The notes beneath the pieces were generated by a model, which was given only the letters and a program-made list of their open reading frames with translations, was not told the DNA's origin and did not search any database. A program made the translations under genes and the position numbers. A stretch of DNA of 64,000 nucleotides from Stieleria varia (lineage in GTDB: Bacteria > Planctomycetota > Planctomycetia > Pirellulales > Pirellulaceae), in the NCBI RefSeq assembly GCF_038443385.1, contig NZ_CP151726.1:9486001-9550000 (forward strand). The letters are read 5' to 3'. Below are positions 19,917 to 28,980 of this stretch, in pieces (the first letter of the stretch is position 1; each line of letters begins with the position of its first letter).

Positions 19917-20625
19917 AGTGCAGACCTGGGTTTTGAACCCGCGCCAACCGATGACCACCCCGTGGTCAATGTTTCTTGGAATGATGCGGTTGCTTTCTGT
20001 GCATGGCTATCACAAAAGGAGGGCCTTACGTATCGCTTACCGACCGAAGCCGAATGGGAATTCTCCTGCCGCGCAGGCAGTGATGGAAGGTTCGCGTGGG
20101 GCGACGATGCAACACAGCTATTGGAGTACGGTTGGTGTGGTGGCAGCGGAACCCATCCTGTCGGCCGAAAGAAGCCAAATGCTTTTGGTTTGTTTGACAT
20201 GCACGGTAATGTTTTTGAGTGGTGTGCAGACCACGACACGCCATACGGCGATGAACTCGCGATTGATCCAATAGGCTCCCGAGGTAGCTGGCGTACGAAA
20301 CGCGGCGGCTCCTGGAGAGTAGATTGGATGGGCGCGAGAAACGCTTATCGAACCGGCTTTGATCCGACCGGTCGTCACGATAACCTTGGATTCCGCGTTG
20401 TTCGTGTCCTCGGGACTGATGTGGAACGCTAGGTTTTCAAGCAACCCATCAGCGATTGGGCTGATTCAGCTCGGACGTTTTTTCAAAATCTCGTTTTTTT
20501 TTTCGCCTGGGTTTTCGTTGAAATGGGCCATTCACCAAGGGAGATTTGAAATTCGTCCTGGATAGCTCGTTCGGTTCAGCGTTGAATTGTGAGCGAAATT
20601 CAGGACATTCCAACGAGCGGGTGCC

Positions 20626-21132
20626 GTGGCAATATCCGATGAATTTGAACGTTTGGCCCAGATGCGTCGTGACGGTTTGTTGACCGAGACGGAGTTTGAG
20701 GAAGCAAAACGCTTGGCGATGCAGGAACAGCGGAAGACGCAGCCTGCAGGATTTTCATCGAGTTCGATCAGCGGTTCTCAGCCCGGCATGGTCTGTGGGA
20801 TGCGCGAGGAGACTTGGTGCATGTTGATGCACCTGTCCCAACTGCTGGTGTTCTCCGGACTGGGGATCGTTGCTCCCATTGTGATGTGGGCGTTGGGAAA
20901 AGATCAGTCCGAACTCACTCGGCGTCATGGCGCACGGATGATGAACTGGTTGATCAGCGGACTGCTGTACGCCGCGATCGCAGGGTTCATGAGCCTGTTT
21001 CTGATCGGAATCCCTTTCCTGATCTTGCTCGCCGTGCTGGATGTCGTGTTCCCCATCGTGGCTGCGGTGAAGTGCAACAACCACGAGGTCTGGTCGTATC
21101 CGGGTGCGATCAAGTTCTTTCCAGAGGACTGA
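20626..21132 (+). CDS. SHOCT plus DUF4870 membrane protein
   Basis: A 168-residue protein starting at GTG 20626. Residues about 1-37 match a SHOCT-type motif (LAQMRRDGLLTETEFEEAK). The rest resembles DUF4870, with WCMLMHLSQLLVFSG, a loop holding LTRRHGARMMNWLIS, and further hydrophobic segments FMSLFLIGIPFLILLAVLDV. About three or four membrane segments are predicted by eye. The function of DUF4870 proteins is unknown. It stands between the disrupted kinase and a MITE; its own promoter region (20433-20625) has a T-rich run and nothing else recognised. Confidence 0.8.
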   Translation: MAISDEFERLAQMRRDGLLTETEFEEAKRLAMQEQRKTQPAGFSSSSISGSQPGMVCGMREETWCMLMHLSQLLVFSGLGIVAPIVMWALGKDQSELTRRHGARMMNWLISGLLYAAIAGFMSLFLIGIPFLILLAVLDVVFPIVAAVKCNNHEVWSYPGAIKFFPED

Positions 21133-21207
21133 ACCACTGGCAGGACTGAGTCGGGCAGTGACGGGCCAACGGCGGATCAATCTGTACCCGCCAAAGTAGA
21201 CAAGGCT

Positions 21208-21295
21208 GGACTGCTCAAAGTTTGGTGTTGACATTGTTTTTTCAGTCCATGTTTTTGTTCCATGCATCGCAATCAAAGTGAGCCTCAGGCGCTAG
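21208..21295 (+). repeat. MITE copy A, left part (interrupted by IS)
   Basis: The left terminal repeat (CTGCTCAAAGTTTGGTGTTG) is followed by the conserved interior and the start of the hairpin arm ending GGCGCTAG. The right part resumes at 22912 after the IS50-like insertion. Same family as copies at 33829, 45127, 49377 and 51604. Confidence 0.88.
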
Positions 21296-22911
21296 CCTTG
21301 TCTTTACCCACATTTCCAACGCGGATTTGTGAAACATCTTTTCGTTTTTGCCAGTTTTCGTGCGGTCGTCCATCGTGTGAAACTTCGAGGTTGTTGAATT
21401 GATGTAGCCAGTTGCAACCATTTCTCCGGGGCCAGGACAGGGCGCCCACTTTTTCTCTAACTCCCGCAGGATGTGTCTAAGTAGGCAATTTTTTTTCATG
21501 GAAGGCCGCGATGGTTGTTGTTGACAATGAACTGTGGATCGAGGAGCAGTTTGGGCAATGCGATTTTGGTGACAGCCGAAGGACGAAACGAATGAAACTC
21601 GTCGCTGCCAACATGCTCGCCGGACCTGAAAAGTCCTTACCCGGACAGAATACCCAGTGGTCAGAACTGAAAGCTGCGTATCGGCTTTTTGATTCCACCG
21701 AAGTGACTTTTGAATCAACTGCTTCGGAGCACTGGAACAATACCAAGCAGACCCGTCCGGGCCGCTATCTTCTGATCAGCGATACGACCGATATCAATCT
21801 AAACACTCACAAAGCCACGACCGGCCTCGGAATACTCGGCGATGGCCGCAGTCGCGGAGTGCAACTGCACAGCAGCCTGGTTTATGACAGTGAGCGGGGA
21901 GTCGTTGTCGGACAAGCGGGAGCATTACTTCACTATCGCAAGCTAAAACCCAAGGGCGAAACTCGTGCCCAACGACTTGCTCGTGTCCGTGAGAGCGACT
22001 TGTGGGGGAATCTGGTGGATCAAATTGGACCAGCTCCACAAGGCTCTCAATGGATTCATGTCTTTGACCGAGGTGGTGACAACTTCGAGGCGATGTGCCA
22101 CATCAAAAAGACTGGAACTGACTGCATCATCCGAGCGGCAAAGCTCAACCGCATTGTTCTGAATCAGTCAGGCGAGAAGGTCTCGCTCAACGAGGCTTGT
22201 CAAGACGCACAGCTTCTCGGCTCGTACACGCTCAATCTCCGAAGTCGTAGTGGAGTCGCTGCTCGCAAGGCGACTTTGGAAGTATCGGTGACGAGCGTGA
22301 CCTTTCTACTACCGCATCGGAAAAGCCAATGGGTGAAGCAGTGCGGCATCAAGACCCTTGAAATGAATGTGGTAATTGTCCAGGAAGTCAACGCTCCAGA
22401 GGGAGTAAAACCGATACGTTGGGTGCTGTTGACGAGCCTGCCTGCTGAGACGTTCGATGATGCATGGCAGGTCATAGAGGACTACGAGAATCGTTGGCTG
22501 ATCGAGGAGTATCACAAAGTGGAAAAATCGGGCTGTTCGATTGAGGCACACGCCTTGCGGACGACCTCGCGTCTTGAGCCTTTGCTGGGCTTGATCGGTG
22601 TCATTGCGGTTCGCCTATTTCAATTGAAGCTGGTGGGTAGAAATCAACCCAACGCAAAGGCTAAGACGCATGTTCCCAAGCATTGGTTAAAATGCCTTAA
22701 GCTCCTGCGTCCGAAGGTGAAGGTGAGCGAATTGACGGTCTACGAGTTTTTTCGCGAACTAGCTAAGCTAGGCGGATTCCTTGGTCGGACAGGAGACGGA
22801 GAACCCGGCTGGCAAACGATCTGGAGAGGCTACAAGGAAATGCACTCGTTACTTGACGCGATGCGTCTACTCGGGCAACTTTAGGTGACTGAGATGTGGG
22901 TAAAGACAAGG
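21296..22911 (+). mobile_element. IS4 superfamily (IS50-like) insertion sequence
   Basis: About 1616 bp with 18-bp perfect terminal inverted repeats, CCTTGTCTTTACCCACAT at 21296-21313 and its complement at 22894-22911. It is inserted in the hairpin arm of a MITE. The target sequence GCGCTAG is duplicated on both sides (21289-21295 and 22912-22918). Because the MITE sequence continues in CC, the duplication can also be read as 8-10 bp. One transposase gene is inside. Confidence 0.92.
21511..22884 (+). CDS. IS4 family (IS50-like) transposase
   Basis: A 457-residue DDE transposase. The N-terminal DNA-binding part shows EEQFGQCDFGDSRRTKRM and ELKAAYRLFDS, as in Tn5-type enzymes. Acidic motifs are LLISDTTDINL and HVFDRGGDNFEA. 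The YREK-type signature is YENRWLIEEYHKVEKSG, with Y, R, E and K in the expected spacing. It has the full length expected for the group and is probably active. It is preceded by about 215 bp of IS leader with no other gene. Confidence 0.92.
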   Translation: MVVVDNELWIEEQFGQCDFGDSRRTKRMKLVAANMLAGPEKSLPGQNTQWSELKAAYRLFDSTEVTFESTASEHWNNTKQTRPGRYLLISDTTDINLNTHKATTGLGILGDGRSRGVQLHSSLVYDSERGVVVGQAGALLHYRKLKPKGETRAQRLARVRESDLWGNLVDQIGPAPQGSQWIHVFDRGGDNFEAMCHIKKTGTDCIIRAAKLNRIVLNQSGEKVSLNEACQDAQLLGSYTLNLRSRSGVAARKATLEVSVTSVTFLLPHRKSQWVKQCGIKTLEMNVVIVQEVNAPEGVKPIRWVLLTSLPAETFDDAWQVIEDYENRWLIEEYHKVEKSGCSIEAHALRTTSRLEPLLGLIGVIAVRLFQLKLVGRNQPNAKAKTHVPKHWLKCLKLLRPKVKVSELTVYEFFRELAKLGGFLGRTGDGEPGWQTIWRGYKEMHSLLDAMRLLGQL

Positions 22912-23055
22912 GCGCTAGCCGTGGGCCGGCACCACAATCCGCCTCAGGCCCACGGCTAGCGTCTGAGGCTCACTGGGGGCCACCAGTTGCGCGGCAGTAG
23001 GGACATAAACTGCGCAAACCCCAAAAAGAAACAACACCAAACTTTGAACAGCCCA
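22912..23055 (+). repeat. MITE copy A, right part
   Basis: Continues the hairpin (GTGGGCCGGC to the right arm ending GGCTCAC), then the conserved tail GCGCAAACCCCAAAAAGAAA and the right terminal repeat AACTTTGAACAGCCC. It overlaps the first codons of the open frame of the RHS-like gene. Confidence 0.88.
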
Positions 23056-26000
23056 GTCCTACAATACCAACAGGGTCCCCTCGTCGGCAACGGTGGCCGA
23101 GCCATGCTGGCGGGTTCCCGCATCATCATCACGCTGCCTGACGGAACCAAGGAAGGGTTCACGTTTAGCCCCGTGAAGACCAATATCAGTGCTTATGGCA
23201 CTGGTTTTAGCGAAACCTATCGACCTGGATTCATCCCCGATCCGGGAAACACCAGCGGCTTGTATGTGAAACAAGGGTTTACGCTTGTCAAATACGGAAG
23301 TGGCAGCGAGTACGTGAGCCTGACCCAGGATGCAACGCTCAACCTATCGTACAACCCGGCGAATCCGGCATTCGGAGGGTATTTCGAAGTTCAACTGCGT
23401 GATGGCACCGTCTATGGAATGGACATCACCGGGCGGACAGAGGATGTTTGGGTGGAGGACCGAAACAAAAACCGCGTGACCTACTCGCGAAATCGAATCA
23501 CTCACTCCAACGGTCGCGTGGTCACGATCCAGCGAACGGGTGATCGGATCAACAGCATCACAGATCCGGCTGGCTATTCCACCCAATACGGATACGACGG
23601 TCTCGGCAATCTCATCAGCGTTACCGATCGTTCGAATCGAACCACACAATTCAGCTATGATGATTCGCAATTCGTTCACCACATCACTGGCGTTATCGAT
23701 GCACTCAACCGAACGGCACTGGCCAACGACTACGATTCCGACGGACGTTTGGAAACGTTGACAGACGCGGCCAGCGAAAGTGCCGGTATCGGCCTGTCCC
23801 CAGACTTGCGGACTCAAGAGACACTTGATGACGACGGCAATGTGATTTCGACCATCACCTTCGACCATCGTGGAAACGTCATTCGCGAGGAAGGGCCCGG
23901 TGAACGACTGATTGTCCGTCGATTCACAGAAGACAGAGTTGATCGTGAAACGCAGGTCGTGGGCCAACTCGATTCGACCGAGAACGGTGAAACCGATGAC
24001 TTGGTGACTCAGTACCAGTACAACGCCAAAGGCGAACTGGAAACTTCCACCGATTCGCGAGGCAATTCTCAGAGAGTCGGCTACACATCGACCGGTTCAG
24101 TCGATTGGAGCGCGGATCCACTCGGCAATCAAACCAATTATCTCTATGACGATCGGGGCAATATCGAGGAGGTCGTCACGTCGACATCGCGGCAAAAGCT
24201 CGGCTACGACACCGACGGAAATGTTACCCAAGTATACCGCTACTTGGACGGCGAGTATCTACTGAGTGTCACGAACAAGTACGACTCGTTCGGACAACTT
24301 GAGCGAGTCGAAAACGAGTACGGGAGCATCACGACATTTCAGTACGATGCGGTAGGTCGCCAAACTCACGTCTTCCGCACCGAACTCGACCAGGATGGAA
24401 CGGAGCTGCATTTCACGGACGTCACCCAATACGATCCGGAAGGCAGAGCCTATTTGAGCCAACGACAGGTTCAACGTGGAGACGGGCCAGTCCTGACTCT
24501 TTCGTCCCAAGAAACCTTTTACGATGCCTTGGGACAAGTTGAACGCGTGGAGGAGATCCGTGGGGATGCCGACCCTCGGATCACATGGAACACCTACGAC
24601 ATCCGTGGTCTCAGCATCCAGACACGGACCAACTCTCGTGGTTCCAATCCGCTCAATCCAAGCGAAATCAGTGAATCCTTCTCAGTCAGTAGAAGCTACT
24701 ACGACGAGGACGGTCGATCTATCCTGTCAACCCAGTTTGTGGAAGATCCAGCGACTGTGTCAGGGCAGTTTGACAATGCCACCTCCAACGACGTGTCGTA
24801 CACTCATTACGACATCCAAGGGAGAGTCGATGCGACCTATCGCCTCGCCGGTGTAAAAATCATCATCACTGGTACTCCAGCAAACCTGACATCACATCTG
24901 GACGTCGGTGGCATTGTCTACGATGAAGCGGTTCATGGAAGCCTGGACGACTGGCTTCTGTCCCACGCGACCATCCTCTCAAAAACAGCTACTCAATATG
25001 ACGCTTTGGGTAGGGTCAGTTCTCAAGTGAATCAGTACGGTTTGAGAACTCAAACAACGTACAACCAACACGGCGATACGACAGAATCGCGTTCCGAAGT
25101 CTCATTGTCTGGAGACTTTCAAAGACCTGCGGGCACGGAATCTGTGTGGATGGTTTCCAGAACGGTTTACGACGATTTCGGGAGATCGGTTTGCAGCACC
25201 AATAGCTATCTGGTCTTTGTCGACGCCGCGGGCAACGAAACCATCGGTTCGGAGGTCACCGCGACTTATTCCCACTACGATGGCTTGGGCAGAGCTTGGA
25301 AGACAGAGCAACTGTCAGATGTCGTTGTCAGCATCGATTCCAAGGGACAAACCACCCTGGAGCCTGGCTCCACGGTGGTATCCTGGTCTGAAACAAGATT
25401 TGACGACCAAGGACGTACGATCCAGTCGATTTCGTCCTCAGGTCTGGTCACCGACTATGAATTTGACAGTCAAGGACGCCAGTGGGCATCGGCGGGGCTA
25501 CGACAGTTGGCGCGAGACGTTGCCGGTCTTTCGCAACAAGATTTTTCCAGTGACGAATACGTCCGCAGTCGAACCGAGACCCTCTACGATGGGAACGGGC
25601 AGGCGAGCAGAACCGTCAGCAACCTCATTCAAGTCGAATCGTCCGATGGAACCGTGCTACGTGTGATCCGGGATCAGGAGCGTTGGAGCGAGGCGACATT
25701 GGACGGTTTCGGAAATGCCGTCCGAACGACGTTCAACGACGACTCGTACATTGAATATCGATTCAACGACTTTGGCGAACAGATAGCGGAGTCGCAACAA
25801 ATCGACGGTCGTTATGTCACAACTTGGTCGGAGTCCGACGAGTCATTTGTGATTGTCGGATGGGAAGGCATCACCCAGCTTTCTCCACCCACCGGATTCA
25901 TGCAACTTGGGCAGAGTGTCCCGACGAGGCTGATGAGTTACGATTCGCTGGGGCGGCTTCAGTCCGTTGCCTTGCCGGCAGCAGACGATGGTTCTGGACA

Positions 26001-28980
26001 ACTTGTTCGGCCAACCTATCTCTACGGATACGACTCCTTTGGCAACCAAAACTTGATCGTCGATCCGCTCGGTCACGAGACTCGATTCACCTTTGATAAT
26101 GATGGGCGTCAACTCACTCGAACGCTTCCTCTAGGATTTGGCGATGATGGCCAATTGGGAACGCCGGATGATTTGCCCGGGCTCCCATCGAACCAGTCGT
26201 GGGGCGACGGGTACTACACCGAATCCTTCCGCTATGACGACTTGGGGCGTCAGTACTTGCACATTTCGTTCGAAGGCATCGTCACGGAACAGATCTTCGA
26301 TGATCCCACCGTTCCTGCTCTGCCGGATGGCTCCTCGACGGGACGAATGATCGAACTGCGATACTACGACTCGATCGCCGACTACGACAACGGCACTCTG
26401 AGAGAAACCTGGACCTACACGTACGACGCGTGGGGGCGCCAGCGAACGGCCACCCATTCGACGATCGATGGCAGCACGACGACCGAGGATCGAGTCGAGA
26501 CCAACACCTTCGATGAGCAAGGACGGCTTTGGGTAGTGCAGACACCCGAGGGAACGTTGGAATACCGGTACGATGATCAAGGCCGAAAGACGGACACCAT
26601 TGTTCGCTCCGCAAATGCTGACGTGCCATCTGATTCAAGTCTCGCTTGGCAAACGCCAGCCGAGCGTATCACTTCATACACGTACGATGCGTTCGGACGA
26701 CTCAAAACCGTTGTGGAAGACAGCGATCCAAGTGACGCTACGAATGAAACCCTGGATACTCAGTACGGCTACACGTTTTCGGGGTCTCTCGGTCGCACCT
26801 CTCTGCCGAATGGAGTAACTCAAAACTACGCTTACGACTCACTTGGTCGTTTGGATGTGATGCACGACAGCTATGTCGTGGAGACCAGCGGAGAAACCTT
26901 GGAGTTGGCCCGCTACGACTACTCCGTGCGGGCTGACGGAAAGCGAACGGGACTCGTCGAATCGTTCTGGTTCGACGCCAACGCGGACGGCATTCGCGAC
27001 GTAGATGAAGTCAAAACGACGAGCTACGACTGGATCTATGATCACGTTGGCCGGTTGACGCAAGAAACCGTTGATCACTGGGACGAAAGCTTCGACCAAA
27101 CAGAATCATTCGCGTATGACCTCACCGGCAATCGAACCAGTCTGACTCGCGTCCCTAGCGCCATTGGCTCCCCTCTCCCTGACCAGGGAGAGGGGCCAGG
27201 GGTGAGGGTTGACTACGAGTATGATGCGAACGACCGTCTGTTCGCCGAGTTTTCCGATGATCGTTCTTTAGCGGACAACGACACTTTCACCGAGTACGAC
27301 TACGACCACACGCAGCAAACTCGCAAGACCGTCCACACCGGCGCTGAAACCAGCGGCCCCAGGTTCTCGCAGCAACTCTTCGGCTATAACCTGCAAGGAC
27401 GGATGGCCAGCGTCATCAACGACACCTTCGACGGTACCGGCACCCTCACCGCAAGAGAACGCACCCGCTACGAGTACGACGCTAAGTCCTTCCGCGTCTC
27501 GCTCGTAACTGAGGACGGCACGTCTCTCTCTGCCGACCCCAACACTGAAGTCTGGAGCCTGAAGTCTGAAACCTCGTTCCTAGCCGACCACCATAACCAC
27601 ACTGGATACACCCAAACGATCCGCGAAATGACAACCAACGCGGACGGCAGCACCAAAACGATCGACTACACCTTCGGCCAAGACGAAATCGCCCAGCGGG
27701 TTCGCACCGACGATGGGCAAGGCAACACCACCGACGAAACGCTCATCTTCGGTCACGATGGCCACGGCTCCGTCCGCGTCCTCTACGACGCCGCAGCCGC
27801 CATCGCTCAAGTCTTCACCTTCGCCGCATACGGCGAGATGATCGCGCTGCACAACGAGGCCGCAGCATCCATCGCCGTGTCCGCCCGCCTCTCATCGCTC
27901 GGCTATAGCGGAGAACACTTCGACGCCAAAGCCGCCCAGCAATACCTACGAGCAAGGTTTTATAACCCGGCCAACGGCAGGTTCAATCGGTTAGACCCGT
28001 TCGCGGGCAACATGCAAGACCCACAGAGCTTGCACAAATATGCCTACGTGCATGGTGATCCGATACTTGGTGTTGACTCAAATGGCGAATACACGATCGC
28101 TTCATCACTATCTGGAATGACAATTCAGGCAGGAATGTCAAATGCGCTGAATGATGCTAGCATGGCTGCGTATTCTGCCGCAGTTGGCGCGAAATCATCT
28201 CAGTCAATTGGAGAATTCGTTCAGGTATTTGACGAAAAATTTAATGAAGCATTGGAAGGAAGCTTCTACAGTTTATTGCCCTTTTTGGGAACGCTGTATG
28301 ATTTGTACAAGTTTGGCGAGGCTGCGTTCAGTTTTATAGGGTCAGTAATAGATCGTACTGGAACGAACAGTGGAACGAACTCCAACACTTTTACGCATCG
28401 CCTGACTCCTGCTGTTTTCGGGCAAGTTGCACCAGGAATTCGCGGATGGACAGCTTCACGCTACTTCACAAAGTATCGCCCGGGGATGGTCATGGATTCT
28501 GTAAAGCGAATTAAGGATGGAATTGTTGACTACGTTCCACTAATTGGTAGCCCACAGGGTACAACACGGCTTGGTGCGCCAACTGCTCACGCTCAAGAAG
28601 TTAAACGACTCGCAGTGGCAATCGCAGAACATGCCGATACCGAACTAGTTGCGATGAATCGCTCTCTTTCTACGACACTGCGCGATATCGCTGGCACATA
28701 TTCACCATGGGCTAAGAAGCTAGGCGTAAATCTCTACATTCCGGTTAACTACAAGAGTTTAACAAATCAGCTCGATCGATATAGCCCTGATGTGATTGCA
28801 ATCCAAGGTGACCTGCTTATACTCCAAGAGGTTGCTTCACCAATGCAAATGGCACGCCACGGGGTCGATCCTGATTACATTAAATGGCTTGCAGCGGTTA
28901 AACAGGTTGCAAGTGATAGCTCTTTAAGAGTAAGGATAGAAGTGTACGATACGGCAGGAAATTTAGCAAAGGTTCTTTAA
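22987..28980 (+). CDS. YD-repeat (RHS) protein with divergent C-terminal cassette, probable polymorphic toxin
   Basis: The frame encodes 1997 residues, but the first 20 or so come from the MITE, so the original N-terminus and any signal were probably lost. The body (about 175-1640) is filled with YD/RHS repeats such as YGYDGLGNLISVTDR and FSYD. The RHS-core closing block RARFYNPANGRFNRLDPFAG is at about 1655-1675, followed by YAYVHGDP. Downstream of about residue 1700 the DNA becomes visibly AT-richer and the protein is non-repetitive. The last 140 residues could form an alpha-beta nuclease-like unit (helix HAQEVKRLAVAIAEH, strands around SPDVIAI and LLILQEV). That assignment is speculative. 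The downstream gene overlaps by one base (TAATG), as in toxin/immunity pairs. Confidence 0.85.
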   Translation: MRGSRDINCANPKKKQHQTLNSPVLQYQQGPLVGNGGRAMLAGSRIIITLPDGTKEGFTFSPVKTNISAYGTGFSETYRPGFIPDPGNTSGLYVKQGFTLVKYGSGSEYVSLTQDATLNLSYNPANPAFGGYFEVQLRDGTVYGMDITGRTEDVWVEDRNKNRVTYSRNRITHSNGRVVTIQRTGDRINSITDPAGYSTQYGYDGLGNLISVTDRSNRTTQFSYDDSQFVHHITGVIDALNRTALANDYDSDGRLETLTDAASESAGIGLSPDLRTQETLDDDGNVISTITFDHRGNVIREEGPGERLIVRRFTEDRVDRETQVVGQLDSTENGETDDLVTQYQYNAKGELETSTDSRGNSQRVGYTSTGSVDWSADPLGNQTNYLYDDRGNIEEVVTSTSRQKLGYDTDGNVTQVYRYLDGEYLLSVTNKYDSFGQLERVENEYGSITTFQYDAVGRQTHVFRTELDQDGTELHFTDVTQYDPEGRAYLSQRQVQRGDGPVLTLSSQETFYDALGQVERVEEIRGDADPRITWNTYDIRGLSIQTRTNSRGSNPLNPSEISESFSVSRSYYDEDGRSILSTQFVEDPATVSGQFDNATSNDVSYTHYDIQGRVDATYRLAGVKIIITGTPANLTSHLDVGGIVYDEAVHGSLDDWLLSHATILSKTATQYDALGRVSSQVNQYGLRTQTTYNQHGDTTESRSEVSLSGDFQRPAGTESVWMVSRTVYDDFGRSVCSTNSYLVFVDAAGNETIGSEVTATYSHYDGLGRAWKTEQLSDVVVSIDSKGQTTLEPGSTVVSWSETRFDDQGRTIQSISSSGLVTDYEFDSQGRQWASAGLRQLARDVAGLSQQDFSSDEYVRSRTETLYDGNGQASRTVSNLIQVESSDGTVLRVIRDQERWSEATLDGFGNAVRTTFNDDSYIEYRFNDFGEQIAESQQIDGRYVTTWSESDESFVIVGWEGITQLSPPTGFMQLGQSVPTRLMSYDSLGRLQSVALPAADDGSGQLVRPTYLYGYDSFGNQNLIVDPLGHETRFTFDNDGRQLTRTLPLGFGDDGQLGTPDDLPGLPSNQSWGDGYYTESFRYDDLGRQYLHISFEGIVTEQIFDDPTVPALPDGSSTGRMIELRYYDSIADYDNGTLRETWTYTYDAWGRQRTATHSTIDGSTTTEDRVETNTFDEQGRLWVVQTPEGTLEYRYDDQGRKTDTIVRSANADVPSDSSLAWQTPAERITSYTYDAFGRLKTVVEDSDPSDATNETLDTQYGYTFSGSLGRTSLPNGVTQNYAYDSLGRLDVMHDSYVVETSGETLELARYDYSVRADGKRTGLVESFWFDANADGIRDVDEVKTTSYDWIYDHVGRLTQETVDHWDESFDQTESFAYDLTGNRTSLTRVPSAIGSPLPDQGEGPGVRVDYEYDANDRLFAEFSDDRSLADNDTFTEYDYDHTQQTRKTVHTGAETSGPRFSQQLFGYNLQGRMASVINDTFDGTGTLTARERTRYEYDAKSFRVSLVTEDGTSLSADPNTEVWSLKSETSFLADHHNHTGYTQTIREMTTNADGSTKTIDYTFGQDEIAQRVRTDDGQGNTTDETLIFGHDGHGSVRVLYDAAAAIAQVFTFAAYGEMIALHNEAAASIAVSARLSSLGYSGEHFDAKAAQQYLRARFYNPANGRFNRLDPFAGNMQDPQSLHKYAYVHGDPILGVDSNGEYTIASSLSGMTIQAGMSNALNDASMAAYSAAVGAKSSQSIGEFVQVFDEKFNEALEGSFYSLLPFLGTLYDLYKFGEAAFSFIGSVIDRTGTNSGTNSNTFTHRLTPAVFGQVAPGIRGWTASRYFTKYRPGMVMDSVKRIKDGIVDYVPLIGSPQGTTRLGAPTAHAQEVKRLAVAIAEHADTELVAMNRSLSTTLRDIAGTYSPWAKKLGVNLYIPVNYKSLTNQLDRYSPDVIAIQGDLLILQEVASPMQMARHGVDPDYIKWLAAVKQVASDSSLRVRIEVYDTAGNLAKVL
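27168..27208. repeat. REP-like palindrome inserted in frame in the RHS gene
   Basis: A CCCCTCTCCCT...AGGGAGAGGGG hairpin followed by CCAGGGGTGAGGG. It encodes SPLPDQGEGPGVR at about residues 1395-1407, interrupting an otherwise regular YD-repeat (VPSAIG, then VDYEYDAND) without a frameshift. The sequence type is a common dispersed palindrome in bacterial genomes. Confidence 0.75.

Larger units (their letters stand above)
14440..20432 (+). pseudogene. Ser/Thr kinase with C-terminal formylglycine-enzyme-like domain, disrupted by an IS
   Basis: The coding sequence is split by an insertion at 18193-19916. Removing the IS and one 9-bp target copy joins SAD directly to LGFEPAPTDD in frame, giving a 1419-residue protein from TTG 14440. 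Order: Cys/His motif with HLDECIPC (about 16-50); kinase domain (143-425) with GQGGMGAVYK, LIHRDIKPSN and GYMSPEQ, and DLG in place of DFG; one membrane segment (467-489); a leucine-rich-like region (590-760); a LamG/DUF1080-like region (about 945-1105); and an FGE-sulfatase-type domain (from about 1145, FLMGTSQDEMD, through RLPTEAEWEF to GFRVVRVL). In its present state a 1268-residue product ending in IS-encoded residues could still be made, with the kinase intact and the FGE-like domain truncated. Confidence 0.9.

Noticed and set aside
28740..28980. Firm assignment of the RHS tip as a PD-(D/E)xK nuclease
   Set aside because: The strand order is suggestive, but the expected (D/E)xK lysine is not visible; kept only as a hypothesis.
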